Origin: an uncultured Lachnospiraceae bacterium
GTDB lineage: Bacteria > Bacillota > Clostridia > Lachnospirales > Lachnospiraceae
NCBI GenBank assembly: GCA_946611525.1
Contig: CAMODS010000045.1
Coordinates: 1-9,272, forward strand
Length of the DNA stretch: 9,272 bases
Reading direction: 5' to 3'
Shown: piece after piece, positions 1-6,899 of the stretch
Layout: each line of letters starts with the position of its first letter
How positions within the stretch are numbered: the first letter of the stretch is position 1
The notes under the pieces: model-generated
Databases searched by the model: none
Seen by the model: the letters and a program-made list of their open reading frames with translations, nothing else
Told to the model about the DNA's origin: nothing
Translations under genes and position numbers: made by a program

Positions 1-239
1 ACCTTATATGTAATAAGCTTATTACACGATGCAAAAAGGTTCTTAAGGATGAGGACTTTGGCACACAAAAGCCTGAAGTCGGAAAAATCACAGACAGGGA
101 GCATATTAAAAGCATACTTTCGCAGGCTGAAAATGACAGCAAAGCCTTTAGCACTGTCATAAAGCATATAAAAGAACATGTATACGGAGATGATATTGTT
201 ACTTGGGCGGATGCATTAGATGAGGAGGTACGACGTTGA
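1..239 (+). CDS. C-terminal end of an unrecognised protein (5' end outside window)
   Basis: The frame is open from the window edge (first full codon at position 3) to TGA at 237-239, giving about 78 residues. It contains no ATG, GTG or TTG start, so the gene must begin upstream. The visible part is hydrophilic and mostly helical in look, rich in Lys, Asp and Glu, with no membrane segment. It ends in an acidic stretch (DALDEEVRR). I recognise no motif and assign no function. Its stop overlaps the TTG start of the next gene (TTGA, 4 shared bases), and the next gene's ribosome binding site lies inside its last codons. The two are therefore very likely translationally coupled members of one operon. 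Confidence 0.7.
   Translation, partial: LICNKLITRCKKVLKDEDFGTQKPEVGKITDREHIKSILSQAENDSKAFSTVIKHIKEHVYGDDIVTWADALDEEVRR
222..228 (+). promoter_or_regulatory. Ribosome binding site that fixes a TTG start
   Basis: GAGGAGG lies 7 bases before TTG 236-238. No ATG or GTG with comparable spacing is present, so this site supports the non-ATG start of the GNAT gene. It sits inside the last codons of the preceding gene, which suggests coupled translation. Confidence 0.75.
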
Positions 240-718
240 GGATCGGAATATACACATTGGATAAAGCGGATATGGAGGCAGTGGCTCAGTTCTTACCTGA
301 CTATGTGGTGGAGAGAGCCCATGAGCCCGGTTATTTTTCCCTGGGTGCCGTAGCCAAGGTGGACGGTGAAGATCGTGTTGTTGGTATATCCCAGTTTTAT
401 ATTGACATCAATTCATCCGGTGAATGTTTTGCATTCCTTATTTACAACTATGTGATGGAAGATTTCAGACGCAATGGCGTAGGCACCAGGCTTATCGACA
501 AGATTGGATCCATCCTTAAAAAGAGCGATATCAAGATGTGTGTTGCATGTCTTCCCAACAAAAAAGATGTATTTCTTTACAGCATCACTCCCAAGGCTGA
601 GGTGGAAAGTTTCATAAAGGAATGTGATTTCATGGTCACAAAGGAAGAGATAGTCGGAGAGACTTTTACCGATGTGACTGAAAACAGCACCAAGTATGTT
701 AGACTTACCGGTAGATAA
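236..718 (+). CDS. GNAT-family N-acetyltransferase, single domain
   Basis: This 160-residue cytoplasmic protein has the length and order of a single GNAT domain: an N-terminal helix, paired strands (about residues 35-57 and 64-73), the acetyl-CoA pyrophosphate loop, a long helix (84-95), then a strand with a final hydrophobic segment. The key motif is R-x-x-G-x-G at 78-83 (RRNGVG), directly after VMEDF, the usual strand-4 to loop junction. The family transfers acetyl groups from acetyl-CoA to amines; the substrate here cannot be read. The TTG start is chosen for the GAGGAGG site 7 bases upstream. It overlaps the previous stop by 4 bases and is followed after 11 bases by a multi-GNAT gene, so the two probably work together. 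The family call is firm and the function is open. Confidence 0.85.
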   Translation: MRIGIYTLDKADMEAVAQFLPDYVVERAHEPGYFSLGAVAKVDGEDRVVGISQFYIDINSSGECFAFLIYNYVMEDFRRNGVGTRLIDKIGSILKKSDIKMCVACLPNKKDVFLYSITPKAEVESFIKECDFMVTKEEIVGETFTDVTENSTKYVRLTGR

Positions 719-729
719 GAGGTTTTTTA

Positions 730-2613
730 ATGCAGCTTATTAAAACAGTTGATTCTGAAAATATATTGCGTCTGGAAGAGGACAGTGGAGCTGCCATCAG
801 TATTGACAGATCATCGGATACAGCACACATTCTATCCATTATTGTACCAAAGAGTGACAGACGTGAGGGGATAGGTACTGCTCTGCTTTTTGCTGCGGAG
901 CAGATACTTTTTTCACAGGGTATTAAAAAGATAGATGTGGATTTTGCTGATTCCATAGATGGGATGGAGAGTTTTTTTGAACAAGCAGGCTACACAGTGA
1001 AAGAGGGCTGCGCCATCTATTCCGTTGGGATGAAAAAGATCATGTCATCCCTTTCAGTCAGGCGAGTTTTAGCAAACATTATAGAAAATGCCACCTTTGT
1101 GCCAATGTCGGATCTTATGGTGGATCAGCTTGATGCTCTTTTAGAGCTTTTATCCGGCTTCGGGATCAATCTCAGCAACTCGGATATGGCCAGGTTTTAC
1201 AAGGAGGCCAGCGGCGTAGTTTATGATGACGCCGGTACCCCCCTTGCTTTTATACTATGCTCTGAGACTGAAAACGGGCTTCTTGTGGATCTTTTGGCTG
1301 CAGTTGACGGCAGCAATCCCAGATATGTTGTGTCTGCAATGAAGGGCATGCTCAATGCCATCATTGAAAATGGTAACATCAAGATATATGACGACCTTAG
1401 CATGATCGTTGTCAATGGTAAGATAGACGAGCTTATGAAGCGCATCCTTAAAAAGGGTGATACTCCTGATCATATCGGCAATACCATGTATGCGTCCAAG
1501 ACCATAGTTTATGATGATGATGTGGATGATGAGATAGAAGATGATGCTGATGAAGATCTTGAGGATGAGTGGCGCAGAGAGATCAAAAAGGTTAACTTCC
1601 AGGCAAATATCAGCTGGAAGATGCCATGGCAAAGACTGATTTTGACGGATGACGGTTCGGCGAATGCAAATGCTGCAATGGTTAGCAGCCGCAAGAAAAA
1701 GCAGGCTGCCTTTTCTTCCGCGGGAATAAGCTTTGAAAAGTACGAGGATGAGACAGAAGGTCTTATCATGGATGATACCGTAAGGATCATCAATGAGAAC
1801 ATTTCCAGTTTCGGAGATGTCCTTCCAGCGGACGTTCTTAAAAATATGGCCAGACCGTTTTACAGGGGACTGGCAGTTATGAACGGCAGTGATGTTTTGG
1901 CATCCATTGTATGGGAATACGAAAACGTGGAGGATGATGAGGATACTCAGGCCCGGATAGAGTGGTACTCTGCCTCAGACAGTGACTCCGCAAAGACCCT
2001 TTTAGAGGAATATATAAACGAGATAAAGACTGAGGAAGTAAAGCGAAGCTACTTTGAGTTTGATGATCTTTCCGATGATGACTGTTCTATCCTTCGGGAA
2101 GAGGGCTTTACCATCAGCAATCAGGAGAGCATTGATATCATAGTGCCTCTGTCGGAGATCAAAAAAGAAACCTATGCTGAGAAAAAGCCGCAAGATTACA
2201 TAAGGAGTCTTGATTCCCTTAACGAAAAGCAGTTTAAACGTGGAATCGCCAACAGCCTTTTCCACAATAGAAAGGGACTTTTGGAGGATGCTGCATTCTT
2301 GAATCTTGAATGGTTCGAAGGCAAGGTATCCTGCTGCGTTGTTTCTGATAACAAGGTGGTGGGGCTCCTTTTGGTACATCGTGACGGCTTTGACAGGCTG
2401 GTCATAGATCTTATGTTTTCTGCCGGTGCCGAATATCAGGCGGATCTTTTGAACATGCTTAGATATTCTACACATTCAGCCTTTGATAATTATTCGGATG
2501 AGACCGGGGTTATCCTGCGCCGTCACAGTGATGATGTGAGGATCCTGACATCAAAGCTGCTTCCTGACTTAAAGGGCAGAATGGTATTTTTTGGAGAAAG
2601 GAGAGATTCCTGA
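730..2613 (+). CDS. Large protein of four GNAT-like units, only the first with an intact acetyl-CoA loop
   Basis: This is a 627-residue soluble protein. Unit 1 (about 1-105) is a GNAT domain that starts at the central strands and keeps R-x-x-G-x-G at 44-49 (RREGIG), ending with FFEQAGY as GNATs commonly do. Units 2 (about 110-260), 3 (about 330-475) and 4 (about 485-627) repeat the same layout: a helix-rich start, a paired hairpin (GVVYDDAGTPLAFILCS; RGLAVMNGSDVLASIVW; KVSCCVVSDNKVVGLLLVH), a strand plus long helix, and a final strand. All three lack the Gly loop. A very acidic linker (about 261-280) separates units 2 and 3. ATG 730 has AAGAGG 7 bases upstream, and an in-frame TAG at 712-714 blocks any longer start, so unit 1 really is short at its N-terminus. 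Units 2-4 may be structural or binding modules. The unit 1 call is firm; units 2-4 rest on pattern alone. Confidence 0.75.
   Translation: MQLIKTVDSENILRLEEDSGAAISIDRSSDTAHILSIIVPKSDRREGIGTALLFAAEQILFSQGIKKIDVDFADSIDGMESFFEQAGYTVKEGCAIYSVGMKKIMSSLSVRRVLANIIENATFVPMSDLMVDQLDALLELLSGFGINLSNSDMARFYKEASGVVYDDAGTPLAFILCSETENGLLVDLLAAVDGSNPRYVVSAMKGMLNAIIENGNIKIYDDLSMIVVNGKIDELMKRILKKGDTPDHIGNTMYASKTIVYDDDVDDEIEDDADEDLEDEWRREIKKVNFQANISWKMPWQRLILTDDGSANANAAMVSSRKKKQAAFSSAGISFEKYEDETEGLIMDDTVRIINENISSFGDVLPADVLKNMARPFYRGLAVMNGSDVLASIVWEYENVEDDEDTQARIEWYSASDSDSAKTLLEEYINEIKTEEVKRSYFEFDDLSDDDCSILREEGFTISNQESIDIIVPLSEIKKETYAEKKPQDYIRSLDSLNEKQFKRGIANSLFHNRKGLLEDAAFLNLEWFEGKVSCCVVSDNKVVGLLLVHRDGFDRLVIDLMFSAGAEYQADLLNMLRYSTHSAFDNYSDETGVILRRHSDDVRILTSKLLPDLKGRMVFFGERRDS
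2599..2603 (+). promoter_or_regulatory. Ribosome binding site choosing ATG 2615
   Basis: AGGAG lies 11 bases before ATG 2615, inside the end of the preceding gene. An in-frame TTG at 2591 has no such site. The ATG therefore sets the start one base after the preceding stop codon. Confidence 0.6.
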
Positions 2614-2614
2614 T

Positions 2615-3298
2615 ATGTTGAATATTAGTGAATTGCATGAGGCCTCCCTGATAATGGATATAGCGGCGGTGTTTCTTTTGTTCGGCACCATCATTTACAC
2701 CACCATTTACAGGAAGAGGGGACATATTGATGATAAGCTGTTTTTCTATCTGATAGTTGATACCTTAGTCATGGCTATATCTGACGGCATCACCTATGTC
2801 CTGGATGGGGGCAGTGTACCCTATGGTGCGCTTATTTCCTTAGTCTGCAACTATATTTTCTTTATTTCCTTCGAACTGTTTTGCGGGCTTTTGGCGGTAT
2901 ACCTGGATTACCGGGTCTATCAGAACGTTGATGCCTTGAAAAAGAGAGGCACTGTTCTTATGATACCGGCCGTCATCATGATGGTCATGATCATTGCCAA
3001 TATTTTCGGCAGGTTTTTATTCTGGGTTGATCCTCAAACCTCCGAATATATCCAGTACCCCGCATATTCACTTATTTTTGTGGCACCGGCAATATATGTC
3101 ATTTTGGGGATTTTCTACTGTTTCAAGCTGGATTTTGCCATGATGTGGATTTTTGTGCTCCTCCTTCTTGTCAGGTTATTCTTTGGAAATCTGATGAGAG
3201 GTGTATCATCCACATCCCTGATCTTTTCCATGGTTCTTGTTTTTATACACATTCATTATATGAGACTGCCGTTTTATGATGATGAGGAGGCGCTATGA
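2615..3298 (+). CDS. Seven-helix membrane sensor-like protein without an output domain
   Basis: This integral membrane protein has 227 residues and seven hydrophobic segments at about 12-32, 42-63, 70-97, 112-137, 146-170, 174-191 and 198-216. It ends with a short acidic tail. It lines up by eye with the membrane half of the next gene: VYLDYRVY against VYIDHKLY after helix 3, similar helices 4 and 5 with a WVDPQTSEYI / FDVTESHIF loop between them, and VFIHIHYM against VFLHMSYI at the last helix. That half resembles the seven-helix input modules placed before GGDEF domains in Lachnospiraceae. Here nothing follows helix 7, so it may partner with its neighbour or be a stand-alone receptor. It starts 1 base after the previous stop and shares ATGA with the next gene. 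The ligand is unknown. Confidence 0.75.
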   Translation: MLNISELHEASLIMDIAAVFLLFGTIIYTTIYRKRGHIDDKLFFYLIVDTLVMAISDGITYVLDGGSVPYGALISLVCNYIFFISFELFCGLLAVYLDYRVYQNVDALKKRGTVLMIPAVIMMVMIIANIFGRFLFWVDPQTSEYIQYPAYSLIFVAPAIYVILGIFYCFKLDFAMMWIFVLLLLVRLFFGNLMRGVSSTSLIFSMVLVFIHIHYMRLPFYDDEEAL

Positions 3299-4353
3299 GT
3301 ATAGCAGTTGATTCCGTAGTAACCATATATTCCGACACCATGGCTTTTATACTGGCCATGGGGGTTTTCTTTGTATCCAGCAGGTTCAAGGTTGGAAAGG
3401 ATGAGTACGCCGACCAAATATACAACGCCCTTTGTATTCTTACACTTGTCAATGCTTTTTCTAATGGGTTGAGCTATGCGCTCCATCATCAGACCACTGG
3501 GTTGCCGCATTTCTTACGGATGATCATGCCAACCATTGCCGAGTATTCTACCCTGGTGTTGCTTTTTGTCTGGTCTGTTTATATTGACCACAAGCTTTAT
3601 GGCAGCAAGGATCGTACCCGGTACGTAGCACGTGTGCTCCAGGTTCCCATCTATGTCATGGGTGTGTTGTGTGTGATCAATCTCTTTACCTACATCATGT
3701 TTGATGTGACTGAGAGCCATATTTTCGTGGCAAAGCCACTTTTCTATGTACTTACCTTATTGCAGTATGCATACGGCATCCTGCCCATCATTTCCGTTAT
3801 CAGATACAGGAAAAACAACAGGAACAAGCTGCACTTTTTCCATATCAATCCTGTAGTGATCCCGGTTGTGGTTAGTTCATTATTCACACTGTTTACCGAT
3901 TACTCTGCCAGAGCTTTTGGCTTTGCTATTGCACTGGTATTTTTACATATGTCATATATCAACGTATGGCGGTTTGAGGACAGGGAGTCCGGATTTTACA
4001 ATAGGTTTTACATCAACCACATTATAGATCTAAGCCGTGAGCAGAGGCTCGACTACCGCAGTGTTATCGAGTTTGTTACCGCCAATACACCCGCGGAGTT
4101 TTATGACATCATCACTTCGGAGATGCCTGTCAATTCCGAGTTGATACGTATGGATGAACACAGATTTCTGATGTTTTCCGAGAGCTCAAAGTCTTCCATG
4201 ATCACCCTTTTATCCTCCATGATCCAGGAGGCTGCAGATGATTATGATGACAAGCACAGTGACAGCGAGCCCATAGATCTTCTCATTAGTTATCGCATCA
4301 GGAAAAAGGGCGAGTCCGGGGATGAGTTTGTAAGGAGTGTGGCCGAGGCTTAA
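3295..4353 (+). CDS. Seven-helix membrane sensor with a short, degenerate GGDEF domain
   Basis: This 352-residue protein has seven membrane helices (about 15-32, 43-62, 72-97, 111-137, 146-170, 184-202, 204-222) followed by a cytoplasmic part of about 125 residues. That part opens like a GGDEF (diguanylate cyclase) domain: D-x-x-S-G-F-Y-N-R at 229-237 matches the usual D-x-L-T-G-L-Y-N-R. The signature loop appears as RMDEHRF at 285-291 where R-x-G-G-D-E-F is expected. Only about 50 residues lie between the two motifs instead of about 80, so the metal and GTP-binding segment is largely gone. It should not make c-di-GMP; a sensing or protein-binding role is more likely. The start overlaps the previous stop (ATGA), with GAGGAGG 4 bases upstream. 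It closes the operon. The membrane part is certain; the degenerate GGDEF call is good but made by eye. Confidence 0.75.
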   Translation: MSIAVDSVVTIYSDTMAFILAMGVFFVSSRFKVGKDEYADQIYNALCILTLVNAFSNGLSYALHHQTTGLPHFLRMIMPTIAEYSTLVLLFVWSVYIDHKLYGSKDRTRYVARVLQVPIYVMGVLCVINLFTYIMFDVTESHIFVAKPLFYVLTLLQYAYGILPIISVIRYRKNNRNKLHFFHINPVVIPVVVSSLFTLFTDYSARAFGFAIALVFLHMSYINVWRFEDRESGFYNRFYINHIIDLSREQRLDYRSVIEFVTANTPAEFYDIITSEMPVNSELIRMDEHRFLMFSESSKSSMITLLSSMIQEAADDYDDKHSDSEPIDLLISYRIRKKGESGDEFVRSVAEA

Positions 4354-4358
4354 ATATA

Positions 4359-4387
4359 TTGATGGATTGCCGCAAAAGAGGTATAAT
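4359..4387 (+). promoter_or_regulatory. SigA-type promoter for the lipoprotein gene
   Basis: TTGATG at 4359-4364 and a perfect TATAAT at 4382-4387 are separated by 17 bases. Transcription would begin near 4394, leaving a leader of about 40 bases before ATG 4434. This marks the lipoprotein gene as the start of a new transcription unit, although no terminator is visible after the preceding gene. Confidence 0.75.
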
Positions 4388-4421
4388 CATTATTGTGTAA
4401 TCTTTTTTGCCAGGGATTTTG

Positions 4422-4428
4422 AAGGAGG
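4422..4428 (+). promoter_or_regulatory. Ribosome binding site choosing ATG 4434
   Basis: AAGGAGG lies 5 bases before ATG 4434. The in-frame TTG at 4407 has only T-rich sequence before it. Starting at ATG also puts a normal signal peptide at the very N-terminus. Confidence 0.85.
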
Positions 4429-4433
4429 TAGAC

Positions 4434-5810
4434 ATGAGGATCAGGACTATCAGAGGAGTATTAGCAATTTCACTTTCCGTGGTTTTGGCGGCTTCCCTTG
4501 CCGGATGTTCCTTTGGGAAAAAGGATGCATCCACAGATACGGCGTCAGAGTCGGCAGTGGACGGGGATATGGAGTATATAAGTCCCGACGGATGGAGAGT
4601 CCGCTATGATGCGAAGCTTATTGAGGCCAATGAGCTTGATGATCACAGCGCATCTTTCGTATATACCGGTGATTCGGCAGGTACCAATATGGTTACCATA
4701 AGCTTTGTAACCGGCAAGATGCCTGAGGAGGCTATGTCCGAGATCACAGATTCCTGGGAGGACCAGGATAGGACAGAGGGTTATTTCCCCGGTACGGATG
4801 ACAAGTGGGGTTTTTGGCGTGAGCTTAAGTCTTCAGAGGAGGGCTCCGGTGCAGGTGAGACTGTCATCGGCGGCGAGTACAACGGAGGCGCACTGATCTT
4901 TGATATAGTATCCCATAAGGGGAATGACGAGGATCAAAACATGGCAGTCAGCGATTGCCTGTCAGGTGTCATTGATTCCATAGAGTATGAGGACTTTGGT
5001 CCCCAGACCATGTTTGCTTACTATCCCGGCACCTACAGCAGTATTGATGCCGATACGGGGGCTACCTACAGTGTTACCTTAAATGAGGATCACTCAGGTA
5101 AGCTTTCCTTCCAGGATGATGTTGATATCATCTGGGGAGGTTATGAGATCACTGATCTTTCAAACAACAACAAATACGAATACACCATCGAGGGCGACAA
5201 TCTCATGCTCAATATGGATGGCACGTGGTTAGATTTTTCTAAAGGTGATAAGCCTGCACAGGCAGCTACACAGGGTGAAGATGGCAATGAACCGGTGGCA
5301 GAGGAGATCAATTCGTCGGTGGCCGATGAGTCTGATTCAGCTTATGACTCAGAGATCGATGTGGCAGTGGCTGATTACGTGGTTACCGAGCTTGGTAAAT
5401 ACTACGACAGGTCAGATGTAGACATTCCTTATATCAATGTCATTGACATCGATGACAGTAACCCTGACGATGTAAAGGTCTACGGCGACTTCTGGTTCTT
5501 TACTTACAAGATTTCAAAGGATACGCTTGAGACCCAGGCCGGTGGTTCATATCCGGGCTGCATACATCTTAAAAAGCTTACCAGCGGGTATTCCGTTACG
5601 TCCATGGATGTTACAGAGGATGGCAGCGGTTTTGATAAGAGTGCCAGGGAGATCTTTGGAGACAGATATCAGGCCTTTATGAGGATGCATTCCGACGGCG
5701 AGACACGAGAGGCAAAGAGGGCAGAGCAGATCGCATCTTACGTCAAGTCCAAGGGGCTTATGGTCACCAAATATCAGGATTACGGATGGGATCCTGTAGT
5801 GCTTCAGTAG
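4434..5810 (+). CDS. Three-part extracellular lipoprotein of unknown function
   Basis: The protein has 458 residues. The N-terminus is a lipoprotein signal: positive MRIRTIR, a hydrophobic core, and the lipobox L-A-G-C with Cys25 as the lipidated residue, so it should be anchored on the outer face of the membrane. A Ser/Thr/Asp-rich spacer follows. Part 1 (about 47-185) is a mixed fold beginning YISPDGWRVRYD. Part 2 (about 190-270) alternates strands and turns like a small lipocalin-like barrel (YYPGTYSSIDADTGATYSVTL to GTWLDFSK). An acidic linker (271-308) leads to part 3 (about 308-458), with CIHLKK, a D-V-T-E-D-G-S-G-F turn, and the ending YQDYGWDPVVLQ. I believe part 3 recurs in Lachnospiraceae lipoproteins, but I know no function for it. 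It has its own promoter, and no clear promoter separates it from the next gene. Confidence 0.8.
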   Translation: MRIRTIRGVLAISLSVVLAASLAGCSFGKKDASTDTASESAVDGDMEYISPDGWRVRYDAKLIEANELDDHSASFVYTGDSAGTNMVTISFVTGKMPEEAMSEITDSWEDQDRTEGYFPGTDDKWGFWRELKSSEEGSGAGETVIGGEYNGGALIFDIVSHKGNDEDQNMAVSDCLSGVIDSIEYEDFGPQTMFAYYPGTYSSIDADTGATYSVTLNEDHSGKLSFQDDVDIIWGGYEITDLSNNNKYEYTIEGDNLMLNMDGTWLDFSKGDKPAQAATQGEDGNEPVAEEINSSVADESDSAYDSEIDVAVADYVVTELGKYYDRSDVDIPYINVIDIDDSNPDDVKVYGDFWFFTYKISKDTLETQAGGSYPGCIHLKKLTSGYSVTSMDVTEDGSGFDKSAREIFGDRYQAFMRMHSDGETREAKRAEQIASYVKSKGLMVTKYQDYGWDPVVLQ

Positions 5811-5815
5811 TTATT

Positions 5816-5839
5816 CCTGCCGCACATATTTGCGTCAGG
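5816..5839 (+). other. Hairpin in the gap between lipoprotein and cyclic-nucleotide-binding genes
   Basis: CCTG-C-CGCA (5816-5824) pairs with TGCG-T-CAGG (5831-5839) around a CATATT loop: a 9-position stem with one C/T mismatch. No T-run follows, so it is not a typical intrinsic terminator. It could be an RNA processing or stability element, or a protein-binding palindrome. No convincing promoter is visible in this 60-base gap. Confidence 0.4.
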
Positions 5840-5870
5840 CATAGATATTATCAAAAGGAGGAGATAACTT

Positions 5871-6830
5871 ATGACAAAGGAGTTTAAAAAGGGTGAGGTA
5901 CTCTTTAAAGAGGGCGATGTGGGGGAGACATGTTTTGATGTGGTTTCCGGTAGAGTAGGCATCTACACCGACTTTGGCACAGATGTTGAAAAACAGCTTA
6001 CCACCATCGAGGCAGGACATATCCTCGGAGAGCTCGCTCTTGTTGATGCTTTACCCCGCAGTGCTACCGCAGTTGCCATTTCCGATGTTACCGTAAATGA
6101 GTTTAATTTTGACGATTTACAGAGATATTTTGAAGAGGATACCGACAAGATCACCTTTATCATAAAAGAGATGTCTGAGCGTATATCCAGACTGACCGGC
6201 GACTATGATGATGTTGTTGATACCATTGGTGAACTTTTCCCTGCCAATGAGACCAGAAAGCCCGGTATCGCAGACAAGATCAAGCAGTTTGCAGCGGCTT
6301 ACAAGATGTCTGCAAAGGCTAACAAGATTTCCCGTGAGACCATGGAGGATCTGGTACAGTCCAAGCATGAAGAGGGCCTGTCCAACAACGTTGAGTCTTA
6401 CTCTAAGGGCACACTTCTTTTCAAGGAGGGTGAGCCCGGCAGATGCATGTACGACATCTATACCGGTTCAGTTAATATCTACACAGGCTACGGCACTCCC
6501 GACGAAAAGCTCATCACCACCATCGGTGTCAGCAAGTTCTTCGGTGAGATGGGACTTTTAAATAATGCTCCCCGTACAGCCACAGCTGTTGTAAATATGG
6601 ATCATACCATCATCGAGAGCATGTACATGGATGACTTCAAGGAGCTCTTCGAGAAGAATCCCGTTAAGATCAGTATGCTTATCAAGCATATGGCAAGCAG
6701 GATAAGGAGACTTACCGACCAGTATACGGATGCCTGCAAGCTTGTATATGAGGTTTCCGAGGCAGAGGCGGCCGGCACTGTTTCAGATGAGCTCAAGCAG
6801 AGAGTTAGAGCTTTCCAGGCACAGTACTAA
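5871..6830 (+). CDS. Tandem cyclic-nucleotide-binding protein without output domain
   Basis: This 319-residue cytoplasmic protein contains two CRP/PKA-type cyclic-nucleotide-binding domains joined by a helical linker (about 111-174). Domain A (about 4-110) has the phosphate-binding cassette GELAL...PRSAT (Gly53, Glu54, Arg63, Ser64). Domain B (about 175-285) has GEMGL...PRTAT (Gly225, Glu226, Arg235, Thr236). The Glu that holds the ribose and the Arg that holds the cyclic phosphate are present in both, so both should bind ligand. There is no helix-turn-helix, kinase or channel part. The layout recalls the regulatory subunit of protein kinase A, so it probably acts by binding a partner. Arg-Thr in domain B matches cGMP-binding kinases; Arg-Ser in A is ambiguous, since CRP has it too. 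AGGAGG lies 9 bases before the ATG. A nucleotide cyclase gene follows 69 bases later, beyond a terminator. Confidence 0.9.
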   Translation: MTKEFKKGEVLFKEGDVGETCFDVVSGRVGIYTDFGTDVEKQLTTIEAGHILGELALVDALPRSATAVAISDVTVNEFNFDDLQRYFEEDTDKITFIIKEMSERISRLTGDYDDVVDTIGELFPANETRKPGIADKIKQFAAAYKMSAKANKISRETMEDLVQSKHEEGLSNNVESYSKGTLLFKEGEPGRCMYDIYTGSVNIYTGYGTPDEKLITTIGVSKFFGEMGLLNNAPRTATAVVNMDHTIIESMYMDDFKELFEKNPVKISMLIKHMASRIRRLTDQYTDACKLVYEVSEAEAAGTVSDELKQRVRAFQAQY

Positions 6831-6838
6831 AGTTTTTT

Positions 6839-6880
6839 AAGCTTTTAGCGGTCGTATATCTACCGCTAAAAGCTTTTTTT
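6839..6880 (+). terminator. Strong intrinsic terminator between receptor and cyclase genes
   Basis: AAGCTTTTAGCGGT (6839-6852) pairs perfectly with ACCGCTAAAAGCTT (6862-6875), a 14-base-pair stem with a 9-base loop. The right arm runs into a T-run ending at 6880. The next start codon is only 19 bases beyond, with no promoter in between, so the cyclase would depend on readthrough. Confidence 0.9.
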
Positions 6881-6899
6881 GTTATTTTAGGAGTATGAG

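Noticed and set aside
1511..1570. GAT/GAA-rich stretch that could be taken for a DNA repeat.
   Set aside because: It encodes an acidic linker in the multi-GNAT protein and has no regular repeat unit.
2591..2614. Longer start (TTG 2591) for the first membrane protein.
   Set aside because: No ribosome binding site precedes it, while AGGAG sits before ATG 2615. It would also add a polar stretch overlapping the previous gene.
705..2725. Minus-strand open frames, some over 150 codons, opposite the GNAT genes.
   Set aside because: They have no ribosome binding sites or recognisable domains and lie fully opposite well-supported genes.
4315..4329. SGDEF near the C-terminus of the second membrane sensor (residues 341-345), resembling a GGDEF active site.
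   Set aside because: It lies 109 residues after the SGFYNR motif and only 7 residues before the end, where the last helix of the domain should be. RMDEHRF at 285-291 fits the signature position better, so the match is coincidental.
4407..4433. Longer start (TTG 4407) for the lipoprotein.
   Set aside because: AAGGAGG and the normal signal peptide both fit ATG 4434.
6832..6860. Possible promoter (GTTTTT, 17-base gap, TATATC) inside the terminator that could drive the cyclase.
   Set aside because: The -35 match is poor and the -10 falls in the hairpin loop; too weak to call.
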